From Acidimicrobiia bacterium (GTDB lineage Bacteria; Actinomycetota; Acidimicrobiia; Spongiisociales; ZC4RG35), in the NCBI GenBank assembly GCA_017577575.1, contig PKRG01000024.1, forward strand, positions 1-43,337: a DNA stretch of 43,337 nt. The letters are read 5' to 3'. The notes beneath the pieces were generated by a model, which saw only the letters and a list, made by a program, of their open reading frames with translations, ran no database searches and was not told the DNA's origin. Position 1 is the first letter of the stretch, and each line of letters begins with the position of its first letter. Below, one piece after another: positions 36,261-43,337 of this stretch. The position numbers and the translations under genes were made by a program.

Positions 36261-37552
36261 GCCCCGTCGACCGGCGCATCCTGGCGCTGGCGGTCCCGGC
36301 CCTCGGCACGCTCGCCGCCGACCCGCTGCTCTCGCTCGTCGACACCGCCTTCGTGTCCCGGCTGGGAACGGTCCCGCTGGCGGCGCTGGGAGTCGACACC
36401 GCCCTCTTCTCGTTCGCCTTCTTCGCCTTCAACTTCCTCGCCTACGCCACCACGCCGATGGTCGCCCGCCGCCTCGGCGCCGGCGACGACACCGGGGCGG
36501 GGCGGGTGGTGGCCCAGGCGGTCTACCTGGCGCTCGGCCTGGGGGTGGTCACCGCCACGGCTCTGATCGTGTTCGCTCCCGGTCTCGTCCGGCTGATGCA
36601 GGCGTCCGGGGAGGTGGTCGAACCGGCGGTCTCCTATCTCCGGATCCGGGCGCTGGCCGCCCCGGCGATGCTGGTCGTCACCGCCGGCCACGGTGCCTTC
36701 CGGGGCATGCACGACACCCGCACGCCACTCGGGGTCACCTTCGCCGCCAACGTGGCCAACGCCGTCTTGGACCCGGTTCTGATCTTCGGGCTGGGCTGGG
36801 GCATCGAAGGGGCGGCGGCGGCGACGGTGGTGGCGCAGTGGGGGGCGGCGGCGGCCTTCGTCCGGCTGCTGGGCCGTCACGGCCGGCGGGCGGGCTGGAG
36901 TTGGCGCTTGCCGCGCCTCGGGGAGCTGGTGCCGATGCTCGCCACCGGGAGCGTCCTCACGATCCGGACCCTGTTCCTCCAGCTCACGCTGACCGGGGCG
37001 ACGGCGGTGGCGGCGCGGATCGGGTCGGCCGCCGTCGCTGCCCACCAGGTGCTGGCCCAGGTGTGGCTGCTGCTGGCGATGGCCGTGGATGCCCTGGCGA
37101 TCGCCGCCCAGGCGATGGTCGCCGACGAGATCGGGAGGGGCGACAGGCCCGCCGCCCGCTCGGTGTCGATGCGGCTCGCCCGATGGGGCCTCGGGGCGGG
37201 GGTCGTCCTGATGCTGGTCCTGTTGGCGACCCGCGGCCTGCTGGCCGGCTGGTTCGGCCCCGACCCGGAGGTGGCCCGGCTCATCGAGGCGGCGGCGGTG
37301 GTGGCGGCGTTGATGCAGCCGTTGGCGGCGCTGGTGTTCGTCGCCGACGGTGTCTACATGGGGCTTTTGCGGGTGAGCTACCTCGTGTACTCCACCGCGG
37401 CGGGGGCGGCCGCGGCCGGTGTGGTGCTCGGGGCGGTGGTGGCCCGGGGCTGGGGCCTGGAGGCGGTGTGGTGGGCGGTGACGGCGATGATCGGTGCCCG
37501 TCTCGCCGTGCTGGTCGTCGCTTTCCCCCGGGCCCTCGCCCGGGCCGCCTAG
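36239..37552 (+). CDS. MATE family efflux transporter (DinF-like)
   Basis: 437 aa polytopic membrane protein with about twelve helices and two related halves (TLAADPLLSLVDTAFVSRLG in the first, a matching pattern in the second). MATE proteins export cationic drugs or other small molecules using sodium or proton gradients. The short N-terminus and nth neighbour fit the DinF branch. ATG at 36239, inside the end of nth. It converges on the MFS gene, and both stop codons are read from one CTAG (37549-37552). Confidence 0.92.
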   Translation: MARQAGLSPVDRRILALAVPALGTLAADPLLSLVDTAFVSRLGTVPLAALGVDTALFSFAFFAFNFLAYATTPMVARRLGAGDDTGAGRVVAQAVYLALGLGVVTATALIVFAPGLVRLMQASGEVVEPAVSYLRIRALAAPAMLVVTAGHGAFRGMHDTRTPLGVTFAANVANAVLDPVLIFGLGWGIEGAAAATVVAQWGAAAAFVRLLGRHGRRAGWSWRLPRLGELVPMLATGSVLTIRTLFLQLTLTGATAVAARIGSAAVAAHQVLAQVWLLLAMAVDALAIAAQAMVADEIGRGDRPAARSVSMRLARWGLGAGVVLMLVLLATRGLLAGWFGPDPEVARLIEAAAVVAALMQPLAALVFVADGVYMGLLRVSYLVYSTAAGAAAAGVVLGAVVARGWGLEAVWWAVTAMIGARLAVLVVAFPRALARAA

Positions 37553-38766
37553 ACGTCGTCCAGGCTGGTGCCCAGGGTCTCGGGGAGTAGGGCGGTGAGG
37601 ACGGTCGCCACGAGCAGGCCGACGCCGAGCAGCGCCAGCGTGTCGAAGAGCCCCAGGCGGTCGATCGTGACGCTCCCGAACAGCAGCCCCAGAGCCGAGC
37701 CGACGGTGGCGAAGTAGTTGGCGGCGGTGTTGGCGTACCCGCGCAGTGACGTCGGGAACAGCTCCGAGCGGTGGGCCCCGCCGGAGGGGATGTAGGCGAA
37801 GGCGCCGAACGACGAGGCGAACGCCGCCAGCCACAGCATCCACAGGTCGGTGACGGCATACAGCCCCAGCCCGCCGGCGAGGGCCAGGGACAGGGCGAGG
37901 ATCGAGGTGGGCCGGCGCCCCCACGCGTCGGCGAGCCGCCCGCCCACGAAGAACCCGAGCCCGCCGAGGGTGCCGCCGCCGACGGTGACGAGGATCGTGG
38001 TGGTGGCCGGGTACCCGAGGTCACCGATCAGGCGCTCGGTGGTGAAAGCCAGGCCCACCGCGGTGAAAGCCGACGACAGGAGGCCGATGGCGCCGACCAG
38101 CGCCAGACGGCGGGCCCACTCGCCCCGGAACAGCTCGATGCGGGGGAGCACGACGAGATCTTCGCCGAGCAGCGGGGACTCGGGCAGGCGCCGCCACAGG
38201 AACGGCAGGACGACCACGAGCACGGCCGGCAGGCCGTGGGGGAGCCGCCAGCTGGCCGACTCGGCGAGAGGCAGCGTCATCACCGAGATCCCCGACCCGA
38301 GGCTGGCGGCGGCCCCGAAGAAGCTGATGGCATACGCCCGCACCGGCGGTGACACGCCTTCGGCCATCGCCACCACCGCCAGCGCCGACGTCGCCGCCGC
38401 CCCCACCCGGGCGAGGGCCTGGGCCGCCCCGTAGGTCACGGGGTCGGGGGCGAGGGCGCTGAGGCCGGTGGCGACCAGCAGCAAAGCGAGCGAGCCGATC
38501 AGCGGCCGTCGACGGCCGATGCGGTCGGCGAGGGCGCCGACGAACACGGCGAAGAAGGCGGCGAACCGGGCGATCGCCAGGATGAGGCTCATCCCGCCCT
38601 GGGTGACGCCGAGGTCGGCCCGGGTGAAGGGGACGAGGCTCGATGGCTCCCCCTGTGACCAGCCCATGGCCACGCCCGTCACCCACAGGAGGAAGATCAT
38701 CCACTTGTCGTCTCCCGTCAGCGGGGCGGTGGGGAGAAACGGGCGGAGGACGGCGGGGGCGCGCAT
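37549..38766 (-). CDS. Major facilitator superfamily transporter
   Basis: 405 aa with about twelve helices. MFS motif A appears in both halves: GALADRIGRRRP in the first and GGRLADAWGRRP in the second. WSQGEPSSLVPFTRADLGV lies near the first helix. The substrate is not predictable; it resembles sugar/metabolite porters. I chose the ATG at 38764-38766. The open frame extends to 39198, but that stretch is antisense to ccdA and is His/Asp-rich, a shadow. Divergent from ccdA, 57 bp apart. Confidence 0.9.
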   Translation of the reverse strand: MRAPAVLRPFLPTAPLTGDDKWMIFLLWVTGVAMGWSQGEPSSLVPFTRADLGVTQGGMSLILAIARFAAFFAVFVGALADRIGRRRPLIGSLALLLVATGLSALAPDPVTYGAAQALARVGAAATSALAVVAMAEGVSPPVRAYAISFFGAAASLGSGISVMTLPLAESASWRLPHGLPAVLVVVLPFLWRRLPESPLLGEDLVVLPRIELFRGEWARRLALVGAIGLLSSAFTAVGLAFTTERLIGDLGYPATTTILVTVGGGTLGGLGFFVGGRLADAWGRRPTSILALSLALAGGLGLYAVTDLWMLWLAAFASSFGAFAYIPSGGAHRSELFPTSLRGYANTAANYFATVGSALGLLFGSVTIDRLGLFDTLALLGVGLLVATVLTALLPETLGTSLDDV

Positions 38767-38823
38767 CGATCGGCGGAGAGTAGGCGATGCGGAGTTCTCG
38801 GGTTTTCGTGGGACACTGTCGGC

Positions 38824-39594
38824 ATGACTGAAGGTCTGGCGGAGTCGGGATTCCTCCTCCAGGCGGTGGTCGCCTTCGGCGGCGGGATCCTGTCTTTCGT
38901 TTCCCCTTGTGTCCTGCCCCTCCTGCCCGGGTACCTGGCGATGATGTCGGGTTACTCGACCGCAGACGTCGCCGCCGGCCAGGTGCCGATGCGCACCATG
39001 CTGGGTCGGATCGGCATGTTCATCGCCGGGTTCACCGTCGTGTTCGCCGCCCTGGGGGCGTCGGCGACGTCCTTGTCGCAGGTGATCCGCCGCAACCTGC
39101 CGCAGCTCACCGTCGTGGCGGGAGCGGTGATCGTGGTGATGGGCGTGCTGATCGTGGCGATGGCGGTGTCCAACCGGGGCATCCTCGGCCTGCTCCAACG
39201 GGAGCGGCGATTCGAGGTCCGGCCGTCGCGGCTGGGCCGTTGGGCGGCGCCGGTGATGGGCATGGCGTTCGCTTTCGGGTGGACGCCGTGCATCGGACCC
39301 ATCCTCACCGTCGTGCTCGCCACCGCCGCCACCCAGGACACGGTCGGGCGGGGAATCGGGCTGCTGGTCGCCTACTCACTGGGCCTCGGGGTGCCGTTCC
39401 TGCTCGCCGGGCTGGGCCTGGTGAAGCTGTTCGGGCGGCTGCGGCGGTGGCTGAAGCCGATCAACATCGCCTCCGGGGTGATCCTCGCCGCCTTCGGCGT
39501 GGTGATGCTCACCGGCAACCTGTCGGCCTGGTCGGCGGCTCTCTCCAGGGTCTTCAGCGAGATCCCGTTCCTCGAGGACCTGGCCAACATCTGA
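38824..39594 (+). CDS. ccdA: Cytochrome c biogenesis protein CcdA / DsbD-like thiol transporter
   Basis: 256 aa membrane protein with six helices that carries reducing power from the cytoplasm across the membrane. The redox cysteines are Cys29 in SFVSPCVLPLLPGY and Cys156 in GWTPCIGPIL, the two characteristic motifs. No partner thioredoxin-like (ResA/CcsX) or Ccs gene is adjacent, so its client is open. The next gene, thyA, follows at 40 nt. Confidence 0.94.
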   Translation: MTEGLAESGFLLQAVVAFGGGILSFVSPCVLPLLPGYLAMMSGYSTADVAAGQVPMRTMLGRIGMFIAGFTVVFAALGASATSLSQVIRRNLPQLTVVAGAVIVVMGVLIVAMAVSNRGILGLLQRERRFEVRPSRLGRWAAPVMGMAFAFGWTPCIGPILTVVLATAATQDTVGRGIGLLVAYSLGLGVPFLLAGLGLVKLFGRLRRWLKPINIASGVILAAFGVVMLTGNLSAWSAALSRVFSEIPFLEDLANI

Positions 39595-39622
39595 TTGCTG
39601 CCGGTCGCCGCCGCCCCCGGTC

Positions 39623-39628
39623 TACGAT
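39623..39628 (+). promoter_or_regulatory. Likely -10 element of a leaderless thyA transcript
   Basis: TACGAT ends 6 nt before the thyA GTG (39635). No Shine-Dalgarno is present in between (GCGAAG), and no convincing -35 is seen. The distance fits transcription starting at the start codon. Confidence 0.45.
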
Positions 39629-39634
39629 GCGAAG

Positions 39635-40429
39635 GTGCGCCAGTACCACGACCTCCTCACCCGGATCCTCGACGAAGGCGTCTACAAATCGGACCGCACC
39701 GGGACGGGGACCTACTCCATCTTCGGCCACCAGATGCGCTTCGACCTCCGGGCCGGGTTCCCCGTGGTCACCACCAAGAAGGTGCACCTCAAGTCGGTGA
39801 TCGTCGAGCTGCTCTGGTTCCTGCGCGGCTCCACCAACGTCCGGTGGCTCCAGGAGCGGGGCGTGACGATCTGGGACGAGTGGGCCGACGAGTCGGGTGA
39901 GCTGGGGCCGATCTACGGGTACCAGTGGCGGTCGTGGCCGGCGCCCGACGGTCGGCACATCGACCAGATCGAACGGGTGATCCGGTCGATCCGCGAGAAC
40001 CCCGACTCCCGGCGCCACATCGTGTCGGCGTGGAACGTGGCGGACATCGACGACATGGCGCTTCCGCCGTGCCACACCCTGTTCCAGTTCTACGTCGCCG
40101 AGGGCAGGCTGTCGTGCCAGCTCTACCAGCGGTCCGCCGACGTGTTCCTGGGCGTGCCTTTCAACATCGCCTCCTACGCCCTGCTCACCCACATGGTCGC
40201 CCAGGTGACCGACCTGGAGGTGGGGGAGTTCGTCCACACGCTGGGCGACGCCCACCTGTACGCCAACCACATCGAGCAGGCGAAGCTGCAGCTGCAGCGG
40301 GAGCCGCGGCCGCTGCCGACGCTGCGTCTCGACCCCAGCGTCAGGAAGATCGACGACTTCGACCTCGACGACATCGAAGTGGTCGGCTACGACCCGCACC
40401 CGGCGATCAAGGCGCCGATCGCCGTCTGA
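39635..40429 (+). CDS. thyA: Thymidylate synthase ThyA
   Basis: 264 aa, the E. coli-type length. It methylates dUMP to dTMP using methylene-tetrahydrofolate. Signatures: DRTGTGTYSIFGHQMRFDL, then LGPIYGYQWRSW, catalytic Cys146 in LPPCHTLFQFYV, RSADVFLGVPFNIASYA and HLYANHIEQ. The GTG start is fixed by the conserved N-terminus. The stop overlaps the folA ATG (TGATG), pairing the enzyme with the dihydrofolate reductase that regenerates its cofactor. Confidence 0.98.
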   Translation: MRQYHDLLTRILDEGVYKSDRTGTGTYSIFGHQMRFDLRAGFPVVTTKKVHLKSVIVELLWFLRGSTNVRWLQERGVTIWDEWADESGELGPIYGYQWRSWPAPDGRHIDQIERVIRSIRENPDSRRHIVSAWNVADIDDMALPPCHTLFQFYVAEGRLSCQLYQRSADVFLGVPFNIASYALLTHMVAQVTDLEVGEFVHTLGDAHLYANHIEQAKLQLQREPRPLPTLRLDPSVRKIDDFDLDDIEVVGYDPHPAIKAPIAV

Positions 40430-40890
40430 TGCCCGTCACGATCGTGGCGGCGGTGGCCCGAAACGGGGTCATCGGCCGGGACAACGACCTGCCGTGGCGC
40501 CTCCCCGAGGACCTGCGCCGTTTCAAGCAGTTGACGATGGGCGGGGTGCTGGTGATGGGAAGGCGGACCTACGAGTCGATCGGCCGCCCGCTTCCGGGGA
40601 GGCGGACCATCGTCGTCAGCCGCAACCCCGACCTGCGGATCGACGGGGTGGAGGTGGCGGCGTCGCTGGAGGAGGCGCTGGCCCGGGCCGGCGACGGAGA
40701 GGTATACGTGGTCGGAGGCGGGGAGATATACCGCCAGGCGATGGGCCTCGCCGACGCCCTCGAGATCACGGAGGTCGACGCCGAGCCGGAAGGCGACACG
40801 TTCTTTCCCGAGATCGACCCCGCCGACTGGCGCGAAGTGGCCAGGGCTCCGGGCGACGGCTTCTCCTTCGTCCGCTACGAACGTCTGTGA
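40429..40890 (+). CDS. folA: Dihydrofolate reductase
   Basis: 153 aa. It reduces dihydrofolate made by ThyA. Signatures: VAAVARNGVIGRDNDLPWRLPEDL, the NADPH-binding MGRRTYESIGRPLPGR, and VVGGGEIYRQAM. The ATG is coupled to the thyA stop. The last codons (CTG TGA) lie inside the left 45-bp palindrome, which begins at 40884. Confidence 0.97.
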   Translation: MPVTIVAAVARNGVIGRDNDLPWRLPEDLRRFKQLTMGGVLVMGRRTYESIGRPLPGRRTIVVSRNPDLRIDGVEVAASLEEALARAGDGEVYVVGGGEIYRQAMGLADALEITEVDAEPEGDTFFPEIDPADWREVARAPGDGFSFVRYERL

Positions 40891-40928
40891 AGATCTGTGC
40901 GGCGAATAGCGCTGTAGATCTTCACAGA
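40884..40928 (+). repeat. Left 45-bp palindromic element
   Basis: Perfect 13-bp arms TCTGTGAAGATCT (40884-40896) and AGATCTTCACAGA (40916-40928) enclose a partly pairing 19-nt centre. It is homologous to the right element at 41852-41896: same length, 37 of 45 positions identical by hand alignment. A U-A pair here matches a C-G pair there, a sign that pairing is conserved. It supplies the folA stop codon. Confidence 0.85.
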
Positions 40929-40964
40929 ACGTGGATGTCGGTCCCGTCCCGCATGATGCGGGTC

Positions 40965-41858
40965 ATGGGGGAACTGGATCAGCGTCTCAGGGGATTCGAA
41001 ATCGTCAGCCGGGAAATGGTCCTGGCCTCCGGCGGCACCGACGCGATGATCGCCAGCCGGGTCCGCGCCGGCTGGTGGACGCGGCTGCACCCCGGCGTCT
41101 ACCGGATCGGGCCGCGCTCGAACCGGTGGCTGGAACGCCTGCGGGCGGCGGTGCTGGCCGCAGGGGAGGGGGCGGTGGTGTCGCATCGGTCGGCGTTCGT
41201 GTTGTGGGGCCTCGACGGCCTCCGCACGCAACTGGTCGAGATCACCGTGCCGTACGAGCATGCACCCGTGCCCGAGGGCGTCATCCGGCATCGAACCCGC
41301 CGCCCGGTCGAAGCGGTGACCGTCCAGGGCCTGCCCACGACCTCGGTGGAGAGAACGATCCTCGATGCCGCTGCGGTCGTCCCCCAGGAGGTGATCGCCA
41401 AGGGGGTCGACTCTGCCGTCCGGTCGGGCCTCACCGATCCGCTCCGGCTGATGAGAGTCGTGGCGGACAAGGGCGGCCCGGGAGTCAGGGGCGTGAGAAA
41501 GGTCGAGCGGGCGATCGACCTGCTCGAGATGCGGGGCCCCACCGGAAGCCCTGCCGAGGCCGAGCTGCGGCGGCACATGGACGACTCCGGCATCCCCCCG
41601 CCGGTGCCGCAGTGGGAGGTCACCTGCCCGTCGGGCAGGACCTATCGCGTGGATTTCGGCTGGCCGGATCGGAACAAGGGAGTCGAGGTCGATGGCGTCG
41701 GCGCCCATTCGAGCGCCGAGCAGCTGGAGCGGGATCTGGCCCGCCAGAACGACCTGCTCGCCGCCGGCATCGAGCTCCGCCGGTTCACCGGCCGCCAGAT
41801 CCGCCGCAACCCGAAGGCGGTGGTTGAAGAGATCCGCCGCTTCCTCGGCCTTCTGTGA
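40965..41858 (+). CDS. AbiEi-like N-terminal / DUF559 (Vsr-like) nuclease domain protein
   Basis: 297 aa. The N-terminal part (about 1-50) resembles the winged-helix AbiEi antitoxin domain (LHPGVYRIG). A middle domain follows. The C-terminal DUF559 domain looks like a PD-(D/E)xK/Vsr-type nuclease: YRVDFGWP (Asp230), then VEVDG (Glu241, Asp243), then DLARQNDLLAAGIELRRFTG. Such proteins are common in actinobacteria, with unknown role. ATG 40965 is chosen because CATGAT lies 7 nt upstream; ATGs at 40935 and 40953 are alternatives. Both flanks carry a 45-bp palindrome, and no toxin gene adjoins. Confidence 0.85.
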   Translation: MGELDQRLRGFEIVSREMVLASGGTDAMIASRVRAGWWTRLHPGVYRIGPRSNRWLERLRAAVLAAGEGAVVSHRSAFVLWGLDGLRTQLVEITVPYEHAPVPEGVIRHRTRRPVEAVTVQGLPTTSVERTILDAAAVVPQEVIAKGVDSAVRSGLTDPLRLMRVVADKGGPGVRGVRKVERAIDLLEMRGPTGSPAEAELRRHMDDSGIPPPVPQWEVTCPSGRTYRVDFGWPDRNKGVEVDGVGAHSSAEQLERDLARQNDLLAAGIELRRFTGRQIRRNPKAVVEEIRRFLGLL

Positions 41859-41896
41859 AGATCCGCGCGGCGAATCGCCGCGCGGATCTTCACAGA
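41852..41896 (+). repeat. Right 45-bp palindromic element
   Basis: A perfect inverted repeat of 22 bp with a single central base: 41852-41873 pairs with 41875-41896. It is homologous to the element at 40884-40928 and in the same orientation (GCGGCGAAT on the plus strand in both). It holds the stop codon of the DUF559-type gene, in the same register (CTG TGA) as the left copy does for folA. trpE starts 22 nt after it. No T-run follows. Confidence 0.92.
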
Positions 41897-41917
41897 GGAA
41901 GCGCCGGTACCCTTCGC

Positions 41918-43337
41918 GCATGCAGGTGCGTCCCAGCCGCTCCGAGTTCGAGCGACTCGTCGCCGACCACACCGTGGTCCCGGTGTCGACCACTTTCGTG
42001 GCCGACCGGGAGACGCCCGTGTCGGCGTTCGAGAAGCTCGCCGGAACCCAGCCCGGTTTCCTCCTCGAGTCCGTGGAAGGCGGGGAGAACTGGGGCCGCT
42101 GGTCGTTCGTCGGCTGGGATCCCGCCTTCACCGTCACCTCCCGGGAGGGCAGCGTCGCCGTCGACCGGCCCGGCCTGGAGCTGAGAGGCGACGACCCGCT
42201 GTCGGTGCTGGAGGACCTGGTGGCCCGCCATTCGGTCCCGGCGATCGACGGTCTCCCCCCGCTCCACTCCGGCCTCGTCGGCTACATGGCATTCGACGTC
42301 GTCCGCTACGTCGAGCACCTGCCCGACCGCCCGCCCGACGACCGGGGGCTGCCCGAGATGGTGTGGCACTTCGTCGGGTCGCTCGCCGCTTTCGACCGGG
42401 TCGACCAGACGATCACCCTCGTCCGCAACGTGTTCGTCGACCAGGGCGGGACCTACGACGACGCCGTCGCCGCCTTGGAGGAGGCGGTGGCCCGCCTCGG
42501 CGCCGGGTCGCCGTACACGCCCACGCCGGTCGGCCCCGCCCCGGAGCCGCCGCCGTGGACGTCCACGTTCACCCGGGAGGACTTCGTCGCCGCCGTCGAG
42601 GAGGCCAAGGACCGCATCCGCGCCGGTGACGCCTTCCAGATCGTCCTCTCCCAGCGGCTCGCCACCGAGGCGCCCGACGACTGCTTCGACGTGTACCGGG
42701 CGCTGCGGCTGATCAACCCGTCGCCTTTCCTCTTCTTCATCCGCCATCCGGAAGTGTCGGTGGCGGGCTCGTCGCCCGAGCTGATGACCCGGGTCCGCGA
42801 CGGCGTGGCCTACTCGCGTCCGATCGCCGGGACCCGGCCGAGAGGCGCCACCCCGGAAGAGGACGCCCAGCTCGCCAAGGAGCTGCTCGCCGATCCGAAA
42901 GAGCGCGCCGAGCACGTGATGCTCGTCGATCTGGCCCGCAACGACCTGGGCAGGGTCTGCGAGTTCGGCACCGTCACAGTCGACGACTTGATGGTCATCG
43001 AGCGCTACTCCCACGTCATGCACATCGTCTCCGGCGTGTCGGGGCGGCTCCGACCGGGCGTCGGCCCCGTCGACGTGCTGCGGGCCACCTTCCCCCACGG
43101 CACCGTCTCCGGCGCCCCGAAGGTGGCGGCGATCGAGATCATCGACCGGCTGGAGCCCGTCGCCCGCGGGCCGTACGCCGGTGCCGCCGGCTACATCGAC
43201 TTCTCCGGGAACGTCGACACCGCCATCTGCCTGCGGACCGTCGTCCAGGCCGGCGACACCGCCTGGATCCAGGCCGGGGCGGGGATCGTCGCCGACTCGG
43301 ACCCCGAAGCCGAGTACCAGGAGACCATGGACAAGGC
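41918..43337 (+). CDS. trpE: Anthranilate synthase component I TrpE, truncated by the window edge
   Basis: 473 codons present, C-terminus missing. It converts chorismate to anthranilate with a glutamine amidotransferase partner not in the window. The feedback site LLESVEGGENWGRWSF (48-63) identifies TrpE rather than PabB. Chorismate domain motifs: DAFQIVLSQRL, SPSPFLFF-like NPSPFLFFIRHPE, PIAGTRPRG, DLARNDLGRV and GTVSGAPK. Start ATG at 41918; no leader peptide or trp attenuator fits in the 22 nt after the palindrome. Confidence 0.95.

Noticed and set aside
38767..39198. N-terminal extension of the MFS gene with a His/Asp-rich start
   Set aside because: It is antisense to the well-supported ccdA; the transporter's first helix follows shortly after the ATG at 38764-38766.
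40965..41858. Type IV toxin-antitoxin (AbiE) locus
   Set aside because: The N-terminal domain is AbiEi-like, but no AbiEii nucleotidyltransferase gene adjoins; the C-terminus is a nuclease-like DUF559 domain.
40884..41896. Classical insertion sequence
   Set aside because: No DDE, HUH or tyrosine transposase and no obvious target duplication; each flank is itself a palindrome rather than one half of a terminal inverted repeat.

Overview
The window is about 43 kb of GC-rich, densely coding bacterial DNA (about 70% G+C by eye). It looks like the chromosome of a high-GC Gram-positive bacterium (Actinomycetota). Supporting evidence: a division and cell wall (dcw) cluster without ftsA; the order ftsZ-pgeF-yggS-sepF-yggT-divIVA, as in mycobacteria; a MurE with the meso-diaminopimelate motif DNPR; a eukaryote-like IleRS; a pair of Get3/ArsA-like ATPases; and many GTG or TTG starts. 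A deep lineage such as Acidimicrobiia is my inference. Nothing here is decisive for rank below phylum. No rRNA, tRNA, CRISPR array, prophage or classical insertion sequence was seen.

Layout. (1) 1-2231, minus: a MoxR ATPase, a DUF58 protein and the first codons of a membrane protein. (2) 2338-3807, plus: two coupled uncharacterised genes and an HNH nuclease. (3) 3861-16792: the dcw cluster mraZ-rsmH-ftsL-ftsI-murE-mraY-murD-ftsW-murG-murC-murB-ftsQ. It is preceded by helically phased MraZ boxes on a recognisable promoter, and it carries a long hairpin that covers the rsmH start codon. murF and ddl are not in it. (4) 16885-21090: ftsZ-pgeF-yggS-sepF-yggT, then divIVA. (5) ileS on the minus strand, diverging from dksA/traR-like-lspA-rluD-rhomboid. 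(6) An AraC regulator with a VOC protein on the minus strand, then dnaE and a secreted metallopeptidase on the plus strand. (7) A minus-strand operon of a 72-aa protein with two Get3-like ATPases. (8) A small membrane protein, a thioesterase, nth with a MATE transporter, an MFS transporter and CcdA. (9) thyA-folA, an AbiEi/DUF559-type nuclease gene bracketed by two related 45-bp palindromes, and the start of trpE.

In the dcw block nearly every junction is a 4-nt ATGA or GTGA overlap, so the peptidoglycan precursor enzymes (MurE, MraY, MurD, MurG, MurC, MurB) and the divisome proteins (FtsL, FtsI, FtsW, FtsQ) should be made together through translational coupling. The chain is interrupted before ftsZ and before divIVA, where separate promoters and structured leaders are likely.

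The most interesting non-coding signals are the two homologous 45-bp palindromes around the DUF559-type gene, the MraZ operator, the rsmH leader hairpin, the interleaved inverted repeats before the metallopeptidase gene, and the palindrome over the dnaE start. Several genes have a TANNNT-like hexamer 6-9 nt before the start codon and no good ribosome binding site, which suggests leaderless transcription.
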